The notes: generated from the sequence alone by a model not told the origin. DNA of 64,000 nucleotides from DATFVA01 sp963771705 (GCA_963771705.1 CAVYUP010000014.1:186001-250000), one strand, 5' to 3'. Positions 24,758 through 33,914 are shown, numbered from the stretch's first letter. A program made the numbers and translations.

Positions 24758-24970
24758 ATGAAAGAATTTTTCAGCGTAGAAGAAGTAGCACAACTTCTCG
24801 ACATTTCTCATTCCGGGGTTTTATATCATATAAAATCCGGAAATCTCAAAGCTCAGCAGGTCGGTAAAATTTATATAATAGCGAAAGAGGATTTCGGTGA
24901 TTTCCTCAAACAGCAGAAAGAAGTGAAGAAGAAGAAAGACAAGACCTCCCAGACCAAGCTGAATTTCTAA
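24758..24970 (+). CDS. Excisionase-like small HTH protein
   Basis: A 70-residue DNA-binding protein. FFSVEEVAQLLDISHSGVLYHIKSGNLKAQQVGKIYIIAKEDF is a MerR-like/HTH_17 helix-turn-helix with wing, as in excisionases and small AlpA-type regulators; the tail is Lys-rich. No integrase or phage gene is near, so it is probably a stand-alone regulator rather than a phage remnant. A perfect 25-base palindrome begins 9 bases after its stop and might be its own target. Confidence 0.75.
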   Translation: MKEFFSVEEVAQLLDISHSGVLYHIKSGNLKAQQVGKIYIIAKEDFGDFLKQQKEVKKKKDKTSQTKLNF

Positions 24971-24978
24971 AACAAAGA

Positions 24979-25003
24979 GTCTGATAAATCAGATTTATCA
25001 GAC
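24979..25003. repeat. Perfect 25-base palindrome
   Basis: GTCTGATAAATC (24979-24990), a central A, and GATTTATCAGAC (24992-25003) form an uninterrupted 12-bp inverted repeat. No T-run follows on the plus strand. It lies between the excisionase-like gene and the convergent NTF2-like gene. It could be a protein-binding dyad or, with a shorter effective stem, a bidirectional terminator. Confidence 0.6.
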
Positions 25004-25032
25004 CCGAAAGTTCCTATGCCGCAAATCTCAAC

Positions 25033-25608
25033 CTAATATTTTGTTGAATCTTCCTCTTCTCCCTTTTCATTTTTTTCCCGCTTCATATGGTTCATGTTAT
25101 CCATATCGGCTCCCTGCATATTATTCATCATAGGATTCCGATTAGTATTCCATATTTCAGCTCTTATTTTCCATTTACCGTCTTTTTTCTCGAGAACCGT
25201 AAGGAAATTTCCTTCATCCTTTATATCTCCTCCGTTTTTCCTGCTGAGGGAGATAGTGTAGTTTCCTACAGCATCTACGAGGTTTCCTTTTTCGCCAAGC
25301 ACGTTAGTAACGTTCATATTAAGCGATGTAATTTTCATCCCCGATTTCGTGAACTCAAGGTTATCCCTATGGATTGCATCCTTACCTTTCAGCATCTTGC
25401 CATAGTTCGGCATCGAAATAGCGTCATCCGTATAAAAATCCTCAACCGATGCATAATCATTGTTCACAATCGCGTTTGCAAGGGAATTCAGTCTGTCCTG
25501 AATGGCCTGCTGATTTGAGGATGCGGATTCCTGCTGGGCTATGCCCGCGGATAATGGAATAAACAAGCTCAAGATGAATAATAAGTAAACTGATTTGATC
25601 TTTCTCAT
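25033..25608 (-). CDS. Exported NTF2-like (DUF4440/SnoaL-type) protein
   Basis: A 191-residue protein with a signal peptide (residues 1-24, SAGIAQQ). Residues 32-155 are an NTF2-like cone fold: IQDRLNSLANAIVNNDYASVEDFYTDDAISM, MLKGKDAI, then FLTVLEKKDGKWKIRAEIWN, typical of DUF4440. Members bind small ligands or act as uncharacterised periplasmic proteins; catalytic residues are not obvious. The tail is Met/Asn- and Lys/Glu-rich. Its promoter side (25620-25700) faces the end of the cytochrome gene, on the same strand. Role unknown. Confidence 0.78.
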   Translation of the reverse strand: MRKIKSVYLLFILSLFIPLSAGIAQQESASSNQQAIQDRLNSLANAIVNNDYASVEDFYTDDAISMPNYGKMLKGKDAIHRDNLEFTKSGMKITSLNMNVTNVLGEKGNLVDAVGNYTISLSRKNGGDIKDEGNFLTVLEKKDGKWKIRAEIWNTNRNPMMNNMQGADMDNMNHMKREKNEKGEEEDSTKY

Positions 25609-25702
25609 AACACCTCCGAATTTTTATTGTTTTCAGCCTGAAGATATGTGAGAATTATCTTCCCGGCTATGAATTCAGACATGCTGTGACGAAAGACGTT
25701 TG

Positions 25703-27190
25703 TTATTTTGCCTGGCTCCTCAGAAGCATCATCATTGCACGCATATCATTCAGATTCCTTGTGAGGTACCACCATCCGTTTTTGAAAGCGGCATAATCGG
25801 GACCAGACATAGCCGAAGAATACCTTACGGAGTTAGCATAAAAGAGCCACTGCTGTACCCACATCTGTTCAATATTTTCATCAAAAGGATTGGTATTATC
25901 CGCCAGTTTCTCTTTCCAGGCCTGAGACAACATATTCGTTGCGGCGGCGGTCATCTGATCAGTTTCCTTTAAAGTATTATCCATCTTTTCAAACCAGTTA
26001 GTAACCCAGGTATCTCCGTGGCATGAAGAGCAGATATTCATCATTTTATGCTGCCTTGCTGTCTGTTCATCTTTGCTAATAAGGAAACTATCGGCAGGGA
26101 CGCCATCGAATGTAACCGGCAGAGGGAGGCCGTCTCTATTCCTTATTTCGAATGTCTTTCCGCTTTTCGGCTGAGGGTGGGCATAAATTAGTCCAAACAC
26201 CCTTACCCAAAGGCGGGCGCCGAAATCGTGGGACCTTTCAGCAATAACATCACCGGAGGGACTAACGACAAGGGCATTATGGCAGGCCGCGCAAGTGGGA
26301 GCGGTAAAATCTTTACCCAGCGTCCAGGGAACATTCTCAAAATTCCATTTCTGTTCTGACGCTTCAAAAATGTTACCGTGCTTGCTTTCTTTATATATAT
26401 TATAAGCCGGAACGTCGGGAGCCAGATGACATTGTCCGCAGGTGTGAGGATCTCTGGCTATCTCAATAGAAAAGCTATGCCGCGGATGGCACGGCGTACA
26501 GGAACCCGTACTGCCGTCGGGATTTATTCTTCCAACACCCTGGTTAGGCCAGTCTTTTAAAACAGGAACCTCAACATCCCCGAGGTCGGTAGAGATTGTT
26601 TTTGTGCCTTCGACTTTCAGATCAGTACCGTGACAGGCATAGCAGGTTTCGTTCTGAGTAAAATGAGAGGGCTCCATCGGTTTAATACTATTCTCGTGAT
26701 ACTCCTGAACCCCGATTGAAGTATTTACAAGCGCGGTGAAAACAGGATTATCTCTCAGGTTTTCGAGGGCATGCGCTTTCTTGCTGTGACTATACTGCGC
26801 TACCTCGGTTTTGTGGCATACCGCGCAGTCATTCGGTGAAACAACAATATTTATATTATATCCGAAATGTGCGAAATTATCTTTATGATTTTCAGAATTT
26901 AATCCATGGCATTCATAACATCCCACAACAACATTCTGAAGATTCGCGGGAACATTTTCAGACGAAACCCGTTTTTCCTGGTCAGGTTTAGCTAACGCAT
27001 CGCTGAAACTGGTATGTGAATGACGGCTTGTACGCCAGTCAGAAACAATACCCGGAGTTACCGTCTCGTGGCAGCTAATACAGTCCTGAGACTCGCTGCT
27101 TATTCCGGGACTATCGGGAATTTTGAATGATGTTAAAATGAAGAATGAAATCAGTAAAAATGCGGCTATAGTAAAATATCTTTTGTCCAT
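25703..27190 (-). CDS. Octaheme cytochrome c of the hydroxylamine oxidoreductase type
   Basis: A 495-residue periplasmic protein with an N-terminal signal or anchor (residues 5-22) and exactly eight CxxCH heme sites, at residues 37, 91, 122, 183, 231, 251, 300 and 387. The first site is followed by TPGIVSDWRTSRHSH and the C-terminus has MSGPDYAAFKNGWWYLTRNL, both recalling the HAO family (compare MIGPDY...WHG in HAO). A Tyr near the C-terminus could be the site of the HAO cross-link, but many relatives (epsilon-HAO type) lack it and act as nitrite reductases. No NrfH- or HaoB-like partner gene adjoins. Substrate, hydroxylamine, nitrite or other, is undecided. Confidence 0.8.
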   Translation of the reverse strand: MDKRYFTIAAFLLISFFILTSFKIPDSPGISSESQDCISCHETVTPGIVSDWRTSRHSHTSFSDALAKPDQEKRVSSENVPANLQNVVVGCYECHGLNSENHKDNFAHFGYNINIVVSPNDCAVCHKTEVAQYSHSKKAHALENLRDNPVFTALVNTSIGVQEYHENSIKPMEPSHFTQNETCYACHGTDLKVEGTKTISTDLGDVEVPVLKDWPNQGVGRINPDGSTGSCTPCHPRHSFSIEIARDPHTCGQCHLAPDVPAYNIYKESKHGNIFEASEQKWNFENVPWTLGKDFTAPTCAACHNALVVSPSGDVIAERSHDFGARLWVRVFGLIYAHPQPKSGKTFEIRNRDGLPLPVTFDGVPADSFLISKDEQTARQHKMMNICSSCHGDTWVTNWFEKMDNTLKETDQMTAAATNMLSQAWKEKLADNTNPFDENIEQMWVQQWLFYANSVRYSSAMSGPDYAAFKNGWWYLTRNLNDMRAMMMLLRSQAK

Positions 27191-27295
27191 TGATCTCCCC
27201 GCCGTTTAATGAAACATTATCCCTTGCAACTAACAACATTTTCACATATTTATCAAGCCGGCCGGGCAATCATCCCTTAAAAAGTCCGGGTATTT

Positions 27296-28306
27296 TCAGT
27301 TGACGAGAACGAAGGCTCCCTCAATTTCACCGTCACGAAGCTTATCGAGAGCTTCATTTGCCTTATTCAGGGGAAGCCTGGTAATCATAGTTTTTACGGG
27401 TACCTCAGGCGCTATTTTCAATAATTCCTCACCATCTTTTCTTTCAAGATTTGCTACAGAACGTATCGACCGTTCCTCCCACAAGATCTTATACGGGAAG
27501 GAGGGGATATCGCTCATATGTATACCGCCGCTTACTATAGTCGCTCCTTTATCAGAAGCCCTGAGGGCGACAGGAATAAGAGAACCTACAGGCGCAAATA
27601 TAAGAGCGGCATCAAGCTTTACAGGAGGAGACAGGGTGGAATCGCCCGCCCAGACAGCACCCAGCTTTTTCGCAAAATCCTGAGCTTCGTTATCGCCGGG
27701 GCGTGTGAAGGCATAAACTTTCTTTCCCTGGTGAACCGCAATCTGGGCAATTATATGAGCGGCCGCGCCGAATCCATATATCCCGAGATTCTCAAAGATC
27801 TCTCCCGCCATACGGTATGTTCTATAGCCGATAAGACCCGCGCACAGCAGGGGCGCAGCTTCAGCGTCATCATATCCTTCAGGAATATGGAAAGTATAAT
27901 TCTCATAGGCCGCGGTATATTCGGCATAACCTCCGTCAATTGTGTATCCTGTAAACTCAGCGTTTTCGCACAGATTTTCCTGTCCCCGCCGGCAGTATTT
28001 ACAATGCCCGCAGGTATAGCCGAGCCATGGAACACCCACGCGGTCGCCTTCCTTAAACTTTTTAACATCAGCACCGGTCTTCACCACATTCCCCACGATT
28101 TCATGACCCGGTATCAGGGGGAGTTCAGGATGTGTAAGTTCCTGGTCGACTATATGAAGATCCGTATGACAGACGCCGCATGCACTCACTTTAATTAAAA
28201 CCTGGTCATCCTTTATTTCCGGGACAGGGACTTCTTTTTCCTTCAGCCGTTCTCCCTTTTTTTCAAGCACCATAGCTTTCATCTTATCCGGAATACTCAA
28301 TTTCAT
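27296..28306 (-). CDS. Zinc-dependent alcohol dehydrogenase (MDR family)
   Basis: A 336-residue cytosolic enzyme oxidising alcohols or reducing aldehydes with NAD(P). The catalytic zinc region CGVCHTDLH (residues 37-45) and PGHEIVG with Cys later, and the structural zinc loop CGHCKYCRRGQENLC, are all present. The Rossmann motif is LGIYGFGAAAH. Sequence features resemble the AdhA group of MDR enzymes (YTIDGGYAEY, GYDDAEAAPLLCAG). It overlaps the next upstream gene, an SDR, by 23 bases, so both are one transcript. Substrate unknown. Confidence 0.88.
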   Translation of the reverse strand: MKLSIPDKMKAMVLEKKGERLKEKEVPVPEIKDDQVLIKVSACGVCHTDLHIVDQELTHPELPLIPGHEIVGNVVKTGADVKKFKEGDRVGVPWLGYTCGHCKYCRRGQENLCENAEFTGYTIDGGYAEYTAAYENYTFHIPEGYDDAEAAPLLCAGLIGYRTYRMAGEIFENLGIYGFGAAAHIIAQIAVHQGKKVYAFTRPGDNEAQDFAKKLGAVWAGDSTLSPPVKLDAALIFAPVGSLIPVALRASDKGATIVSGGIHMSDIPSFPYKILWEERSIRSVANLERKDGEELLKIAPEVPVKTMITRLPLNKANEALDKLRDGEIEGAFVLVN

Positions 28307-29129
28307 CTCCTTTCAGGTTTGCAAGCTCAAGGCTGAGATCCCACAATTTATTTCTTGCCTCAGCATCATATGCCTGACTATCGGCCCTGGCTTCATTCTT
28401 AACATTGAAATATTTTCCTGTCACACCGTCAAGCTGGGGGGAGAGCGCAAGGCGGACTTCAGCCTCCGCTCCTGTTTCCGGAGCCCCCCACGGATTTATA
28501 CCCGCGTCCCTCACCATTTTAGTATTAAGATAGGTTCCCGGGTGGAGCGTGTTTACCGTAATATCCTGGTCTTCTAACTTATCAGCCAGTTCAAATGTGT
28601 ACATAATTAAAGCGAGTTTACTTTGAGAATATGCGCTGGAAGGATCGAAGTTTTTTTCCATCATAACATCATCGAAATTAACCGCTCTTTGTCCTGCCGA
28701 ACTTACATTTACTATCCTGGAGGGAGCAGCTTTCCGGAGCAGGGGAAGAAGCTTCTGAGTAAGCAGAAAAGGAGCCAGGTAGTTTACGGTAAACCTCAAC
28801 TCGTATCCCTCTCGGCTGTAGTGCTGTTTGGTAAAGCCGGCACCAGCATTATTTATAAGTACATCAAGCTTTGAATAGCTGTTCGTTATGTTCTGCGCCA
28901 TCTTTCTGACTTCGTCAAGCAGCGAGAAATCAGCAATTAATTTGTCAATCTTATCATTGCCAGAATGCTCTGATATTTCTTTAACAGTATCATCAAGCTT
29001 CTTTTTATTCCGTCCATGGAGAATTAAATGAGCGCCCCGTTCCGCGAGTTTCAACGCAGTCAGCCGGCCTATGCCGTCGGTGGCTCCCGTGAGGAGCACT
29101 GTCATATCCTGAATATCCTTAGCCATCAT
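28284..29129 (-). CDS. Short-chain dehydrogenase/reductase, retinol dehydrogenase-like
   Basis: A 281-residue NAD(P)-dependent oxidoreductase. TGATDGIGRLTA (residues 15-26) binds the cofactor, NNAGAG follows at about 92, and the catalytic set is Ser in IVNVSSAGQ with YSQSK. The RDH-like C-terminus (NTLHPGTYLNTKM) suggests the branch that acts on hydrophobic carbonyls, but the substrate is unknown. It is translationally coupled to the alcohol dehydrogenase (23-base overlap). The region upstream is divergent from kdsA. Confidence 0.87.
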   Translation of the reverse strand: MMAKDIQDMTVLLTGATDGIGRLTALKLAERGAHLILHGRNKKKLDDTVKEISEHSGNDKIDKLIADFSLLDEVRKMAQNITNSYSKLDVLINNAGAGFTKQHYSREGYELRFTVNYLAPFLLTQKLLPLLRKAAPSRIVNVSSAGQRAVNFDDVMMEKNFDPSSAYSQSKLALIMYTFELADKLEDQDITVNTLHPGTYLNTKMVRDAGINPWGAPETGAEAEVRLALSPQLDGVTGKYFNVKNEARADSQAYDAEARNKLWDLSLELANLKGDEIEYSG

Positions 29130-29314
29130 AATTCCTGTTAAATGAATATGTCAATTTTGCTATTTACTATAAGGAATTCAACCTTGAATTGTGCCCTGCC
29201 GGACATTTTGGTTCATTCAATCCGGCGTGCCTAACCGATGGAAAATCCTCTGAATTCATTAAGTAAATGCTTTTTTTTATATTTGATTTACACTAAATAA
29301 GCAGATTATTATTT

Positions 29315-30130
29315 ATGGTTGAAGTTGGCAAAATAAAAGCAGGAGGAAATAACCCTTTCGTGCTGATCGCGGGACCCTGTGTTGTAGAGAGTGAACAGCT
29401 GGTTAAGCAGACCGCCTCGGAAATAAAATCCATTGCGGCGTCTCTGGGCATACCATTTATATTTAAGGCCAGCTATAAAAAAGCAAACCGTACAAGCGCC
29501 TCCTCATTTTCGGGGATAGGGGATGAGGAAGCCCTTGAGATCCTTGGAAAGGTACGCGAGGAATATGACGTACCTGTACTGACCGATATCCATCTCCCGG
29601 CTGAAGCCGAAACCGCGGCCAAATATGCCGATGTACTTCAGATTCCGGCATTTTTATGCAGGCAGACGGAACTGCTGACAGCGGCGGGCGAAACAGGGAA
29701 GGTTATAAACATTAAAAAAGGCCAGTTCCTCGCGCCGGAAGATATGAAACACGCCGCGGAAAAAGTACTATCGACGGGCAATAAAAAGATTATGCTTACC
29801 GAAAGAGGGACCACCTTCGGCTACCATAATCTTGTTGTTGATATGCGTTCTCTAATCATTATGAGGGAGCTTGGTTATCCCGTTGTAATGGACGCTACCC
29901 ATTCCATTCAGCTGCCTTCAAACAGCGATAAAAGCGGGGGACAACCGCGCTTTATAAAATACCTAGCAAAGGCCGCCGCGGCTATTGGAATAGACGCACT
30001 TTTCCTTGAAGTACATCCCGAACCGGAAAAAGCGTTAAGCGACGCATCAAGTCAGCTTCCATTGAGCGAGCTAAAGTCACTGCTCGAAGAGATAAAAAAA
30101 ATAGATTCTGTAATTAAAGGATTAGATTGA
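29315..30130 (+). CDS. kdsA: 3-deoxy-8-phosphooctulonate synthase (KDO-8-P synthase)
   Basis: A 271-residue enzyme joining phosphoenolpyruvate and arabinose 5-phosphate to make KDO-8-P, precursor of the LPS inner core. Motifs: FIFKASYKKANRTS (residues 48-61), LTDIHLPAEA, QIPAFLCRQTEL, GQFLAPEDM, ERGTTFGYHNLVVDMRS, DATHSIQLP and LEVHPEP. It heads a tightly packed operon running through murB. The unknown downstream gene starts at a TTG overlapping the stop (TTGA). Confidence 0.96.
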   Translation: MVEVGKIKAGGNNPFVLIAGPCVVESEQLVKQTASEIKSIAASLGIPFIFKASYKKANRTSASSFSGIGDEEALEILGKVREEYDVPVLTDIHLPAEAETAAKYADVLQIPAFLCRQTELLTAAGETGKVINIKKGQFLAPEDMKHAAEKVLSTGNKKIMLTERGTTFGYHNLVVDMRSLIIMRELGYPVVMDATHSIQLPSNSDKSGGQPRFIKYLAKAAAAIGIDALFLEVHPEPEKALSDASSQLPLSELKSLLEEIKKIDSVIKGLD

Positions 30131-30891
30131 ATTCAGGCATAAAACAATTTCCGAGAGAATTAACCGCGCAGGAAAGGTACCTCCTTTTTTCCGTTCTGCC
30201 TGAAAAGAAACCTGGATATAAACTTTACCGTGAAAAAATTGACAAGCTGATGGTAACCGGCTACGGGAGGTTTAAAAACAACAATTATATACTCGGGAAA
30301 AAAGGGACCGAACCGGATCTATCATTTTCATCGACTCCCGTTTTCGCAGCCGGAACAATAAAAATTCCCGGCGACGAGATCGACATCCTGATCAACGAAG
30401 AAATTGATGATGAAATAGAGTTTGACCTGACGCTTAAGAACACGGATGAAATACCTGCAGAGATCAATGAAATAGAAAAATGGAGCTATTCGGATTGGAA
30501 TCCGGGTAATAACGCACCTCATGATAATTCGGAAGTGAGGGAGGCGGTTATTAGTCCCGGCGAATATATATTAGCCTTCGCACCCGCGCACAAAAAGATC
30601 TGGCTGCACGAAAGTAAAAACGGAGTTAACCACCTGATCCCGATGACAAATTACTACAATGAACTGATGCGGTTTAGGAGAACAAAAGATCCCGAACAGG
30701 CGTTAAATCCCAAGCTGATGTTTGAAAAACTGTCTGAATTTTCAGACTTCGAGCTTATAAACGCATTTGTTCTTTATAACAAATATATGAGAAGATTTCC
30801 GCGTGACTTTTCAAAATATCTTAACAGGCCGCCGCAGCAGGAAACATCAAAAAGAAAGTTAAAAGATTTGTTCAGGAAGGGCAAAAATTGA
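30127..30891 (+). CDS. Unknown protein in the KDO/Lpt operon
   Basis: A 254-residue protein with a TTG start that overlaps the kdsA stop (TTGA). It is acidic in the middle (DEIDILINEEIDDEIEFDLTLKNTDE, residues about 81-106) and has RRTKDPEQALNP, LSEFSDFELINAF and a Lys-rich tail. No signal peptide, membrane segment or known motif is seen. It is fixed between kdsA and kdsD by 4-base overlaps on both sides, so it is expressed with KDO synthesis. It is not a HAD phosphatase, so it does not obviously replace the missing kdsC. Function unknown. Confidence 0.7.
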   Translation: MNSGIKQFPRELTAQERYLLFSVLPEKKPGYKLYREKIDKLMVTGYGRFKNNNYILGKKGTEPDLSFSSTPVFAAGTIKIPGDEIDILINEEIDDEIEFDLTLKNTDEIPAEINEIEKWSYSDWNPGNNAPHDNSEVREAVISPGEYILAFAPAHKKIWLHESKNGVNHLIPMTNYYNELMRFRRTKDPEQALNPKLMFEKLSEFSDFELINAFVLYNKYMRRFPRDFSKYLNRPPQQETSKRKLKDLFRKGKN

Positions 30892-31865
30892 ATTCAAACG
30901 AAATAATTAATATGGGAAAAGAGGTAATAAGGATAGAGGCCGCTGCCGTAGCAGACCTTGAGAAAAGCATCGATGAAGGATTCGTTCAGGCAGTGAACAC
31001 CATCTACGAATGCAAAGGAAGAGTTGTGCTTACAGGTATGGGGAAGTCGGGACTAATCGCCCGTAAGATCGTAGCAACGCTCAACTCAACCGGTACAGCA
31101 TCAATATACCTTCACCCGACGGACGCGCTTCACGGCGATCTTGGGATGGTAAGGCAGGAAGATGTAGTTATACTTATAAGCAAAAGCGGAAACACCGAGG
31201 AAATTTCGAATCTGATCCCGATGCTGAAGAGGCTTAAAGTTACGCTGATCGCTATGTGCGGCTCACGGGATTCACGACTAGCGGGAGAGTGCGATATATT
31301 CCTTAATATAGGGGTGAAGGAGGAAGCCTGTCCCCACGACCTAGCCCCAACATCATCAACCACAGCCACGCTTGCCCTGGGAGACGCCCTTTCGGTGGTG
31401 CTGCTTGAGAAGAGGGATTTTACCGCGGAGGACTTCGCGTTCCTTCACCCGGGCGGGAGTCTCGGCAAACGGCTCTCCCTGCAGATCAAGGAAATAATGA
31501 TAAAGGGAGAGAAGATACCTTCCGTGCCGGAAGAAGCATCAATTAAAGACGTTATACTTGAGATAACCTCCAAGCGCCTGGGTACAACCTGCGTGGTAGA
31601 CAGCGGCGGAACCCTGACGGGAATAATCACCGACGGAGACCTGAGGCGGCTGCTGGAGAAAACTCTTGAGATAAAAGAACTTACAGCCAAAGACATAATG
31701 ACAAAAAATCCCAAGGTGACAAAAGAATTTTACCTTGCCTCCTTCGCACTGCAGCAGATGGAGAACTTTAAGATTACAACGCTGGTAATAGTAGATGACG
31801 GAAGCAGACCGGTAGGCATTCTGCATCTTCACGATCTGATTAATCTGGGACTGCAGCAGCGATGA
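30888..31865 (+). CDS. kdsD: D-arabinose 5-phosphate isomerase
   Basis: A 325-residue enzyme interconverting ribulose 5-phosphate and arabinose 5-phosphate, the first KDO step. An SIS domain (residues 30-200: VVLTGMGKSGLIARKI, SKSGNTEEI, HPGGSLGKR) is followed by a CBS pair (205-325: VVDSGGTLTGIITDGDLRRLL, VDDGSRPVGILHLHDL). The start is TTG in a TTGA overlap with the preceding stop, with the same nine bases (TTGAATTCA) as at 30127. It overlaps lptC by ATGA. Confidence 0.94.
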   Translation: MNSNEIINMGKEVIRIEAAAVADLEKSIDEGFVQAVNTIYECKGRVVLTGMGKSGLIARKIVATLNSTGTASIYLHPTDALHGDLGMVRQEDVVILISKSGNTEEISNLIPMLKRLKVTLIAMCGSRDSRLAGECDIFLNIGVKEEACPHDLAPTSSTTATLALGDALSVVLLEKRDFTAEDFAFLHPGGSLGKRLSLQIKEIMIKGEKIPSVPEEASIKDVILEITSKRLGTTCVVDSGGTLTGIITDGDLRRLLEKTLEIKELTAKDIMTKNPKVTKEFYLASFALQQMENFKITTLVIVDDGSRPVGILHLHDLINLGLQQR

Positions 31866-32407
31866 GGTATTTATTTTTTCTGGCTTCGCTACTGATACTA
31901 CTATACGCCGGGTGCGGTGAAAAGAAAGTAAAGCCTAATGTTAACCCCAACCTGGAAGAAGCCGAAATACCGGCGCAGGAGAGCTGGGACGCAAAGGTTA
32001 TATTTTCAGATTCAGGCAAAACAACGGCGATACTTTACGCGGGACATCTGAGGATATTTGAAGAAAGCAGGGAAACGCTGCTCGACAGCGGAGTGCAGGT
32101 AGATTTTTATAATCCCGACGAAGTTAAGACCACAACCCTTACCTCCAAAAGAGGAAGAGTTGACGACGCGACCAAGAACCTTTACGCTACCGACAGTGTA
32201 GTTGCCGTGAGCGACAGCGGCGTTACCATTAAAACAGAAGAGCTTATGTGGCGGAACAAGGACGCGAAAATAGTTTCAGATAAATTTGTAACAATACTAA
32301 CGAGTAAGGAAAAAATACAAGGCTTCGGGTTCGAATCGAATCAAAGTCTCACTAACTATGTCATTTACAACATTACCTACTCAGCAAGAGCGGACAGTCT
32401 GAAATGA
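31862..32407 (+). CDS. lptC: LPS export protein LptC
   Basis: A 181-residue envelope protein. The N-terminus has a lipobox LYAGC (Cys18), so it is probably a lipoprotein, a variant known from some Bacteroidota-type LptC. The remainder is the Lpt jellyroll: WDAKVIFSDSGKTTAILYAGHL, DSGVQVDFYNPDEV, TLTSKRGRVDDATKNLYATDSV, IVSDKFVTILTS. It passes LPS from LptB2FG to LptA. It overlaps kdsD at its start (ATGA) and the next gene at its end (ATGA). Confidence 0.9.
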   Translation: MRYLFFLASLLILLYAGCGEKKVKPNVNPNLEEAEIPAQESWDAKVIFSDSGKTTAILYAGHLRIFEESRETLLDSGVQVDFYNPDEVKTTTLTSKRGRVDDATKNLYATDSVVAVSDSGVTIKTEELMWRNKDAKIVSDKFVTILTSKEKIQGFGFESNQSLTNYVIYNITYSARADSLK

Positions 32408-33912
32408 AATCATTTTTTCATCATACGTATGCTCCATCGAAGTTGTATCCGGGTCAATTTGTCAATCTGAACCCGTTCCAGGTACTGGCCCTCGTATTTA
32501 TTATGCTGCTGTCAACCAGTCTATACCCGCAGGAGCAGGGAGAGATGATCACCGTTGTAGGCGATAGTCTTGTGGGGAGAGTAGTAAGCGGAGAAACAAC
32601 CAGGGAAGTATACGGGCATGTTGTACTTACCCAGGGGAATGTTATAATAACGTGCGACAAGGCTATACAGTACATATCGAGAAATGACGCGGAGCTTATA
32701 GGAAACGTAGTAGTTAACCAGGACAGCATGACGATTAAAACTCCCCGTGGATTTTATTACGGCGATGAAAGAAGGGCAGAGAGCAGTTCAGGAGTTCAGC
32801 TCGATGACAAAAAAGTTATCCTAACCGCAGATTCAGGCGAGTATTTTTTTAATGATGACAAAGCAATATTCAGAAGCAAAGTAATCTTATACGATACGGC
32901 CAGCACGCTTACCTCAGCAAAACTAACCTACTTCAAGAAAGAAGATCGGGCATTAGCCAGCGGACATGTAAGGATAGTACAGCAGGACAATATTATTGAC
33001 GCCGACACACTTGAACATTTCCGTGATTCGAGAGTGACATTCGCGAACAGCGACGTAAGGATTGAGAACAGGACGAATAACGTGCAGATATTCGGAGAGC
33101 ATCTAATAGATTACGGGCAGGATTTTCACACGATAATAGACGAGAAGCCCCTGCTAGTACAGATAGACACCACAAGATCGAGACTGCCGGACTCACTCAT
33201 AATAGGGAATGACAGTATGCAGGTTAAACTGGACACCCTAATTATAAAATCGCTTTCCATGGAATCGTGGCGTGACACAATTAATCGTTTTGAAGCGCAG
33301 GATTCAGTAAAAATATGGCGTGCGACCTTCGCATCACTAAATGATTTTTCCGTCTACAAAAAAACAGATGAGAAGATCATCACCTACAAGCGGAAAGAAA
33401 GCGATATGAGGCCCGTTTTATGGAACGAGGGAACACAGCTTTCGGGGGATTCAATTACTATCTTTTTAAAGGACAACGAAGTGCAGGCACTTGAGGTAGT
33501 GAATGACGCCTTTGTGCTTTCCCCCAATGAGATTTATCAAAACAGGTACAACCAGATTTCGGGGAACAAATTAATTATGTATTTTGACGGCGGAGACATA
33601 AGCAGAGTTAAAGTTGAGGGGAGTGTTTACAATGTGTATTATATGTATACCGAAGACGATAAACCGAACGGTCTGACACAGTCATCCGCAGAATCGGCAT
33701 CACTTAACTTCGTAAACAAGAAAGTGAGCCAGGTAAGGATGTACGGTTCTCCCAAAAGCGAGTACTACCCTGAAAACATGGTAAGAGGGAAGGAAAACAC
33801 CTTTGCTTTACCGCGGTTCAATCTTATAAAAGACCGGCCGCAGAAAGAAGAACTACTGAAACAGATACGTCCCGGAGACAGATTTTATTCACCAAAAGAG
33901 ACGCCGCAATAA
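32404..33912 (+). CDS. LptA/OstA-like LPS transport protein
   Basis: A 502-residue protein with an extended n-region and a signal core (about residues 28-45, LYPQEQ). Repeated jellyroll strands follow (VYGHVVLTQGNVIITCDKAIQYI, NDAELIGNVVVNQDSMTIKTPRGFYYG, AIFRSKVILYDTASTLTSAKLTYF). This is the OstA-like family that is longer than E. coli LptA and common in Bacteroidota, often between lptC and lptB. It likely forms the periplasmic bridge, with an extra C-terminal part of unknown role. It may also be an LptD-like fragment, but no beta-barrel C-terminus is present. Confidence 0.85.
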   Translation: MKSFFHHTYAPSKLYPGQFVNLNPFQVLALVFIMLLSTSLYPQEQGEMITVVGDSLVGRVVSGETTREVYGHVVLTQGNVIITCDKAIQYISRNDAELIGNVVVNQDSMTIKTPRGFYYGDERRAESSSGVQLDDKKVILTADSGEYFFNDDKAIFRSKVILYDTASTLTSAKLTYFKKEDRALASGHVRIVQQDNIIDADTLEHFRDSRVTFANSDVRIENRTNNVQIFGEHLIDYGQDFHTIIDEKPLLVQIDTTRSRLPDSLIIGNDSMQVKLDTLIIKSLSMESWRDTINRFEAQDSVKIWRATFASLNDFSVYKKTDEKIITYKRKESDMRPVLWNEGTQLSGDSITIFLKDNEVQALEVVNDAFVLSPNEIYQNRYNQISGNKLIMYFDGGDISRVKVEGSVYNVYYMYTEDDKPNGLTQSSAESASLNFVNKKVSQVRMYGSPKSEYYPENMVRGKENTFALPRFNLIKDRPQKEELLKQIRPGDRFYSPKETPQ

Positions 33913-33914
33913 TT

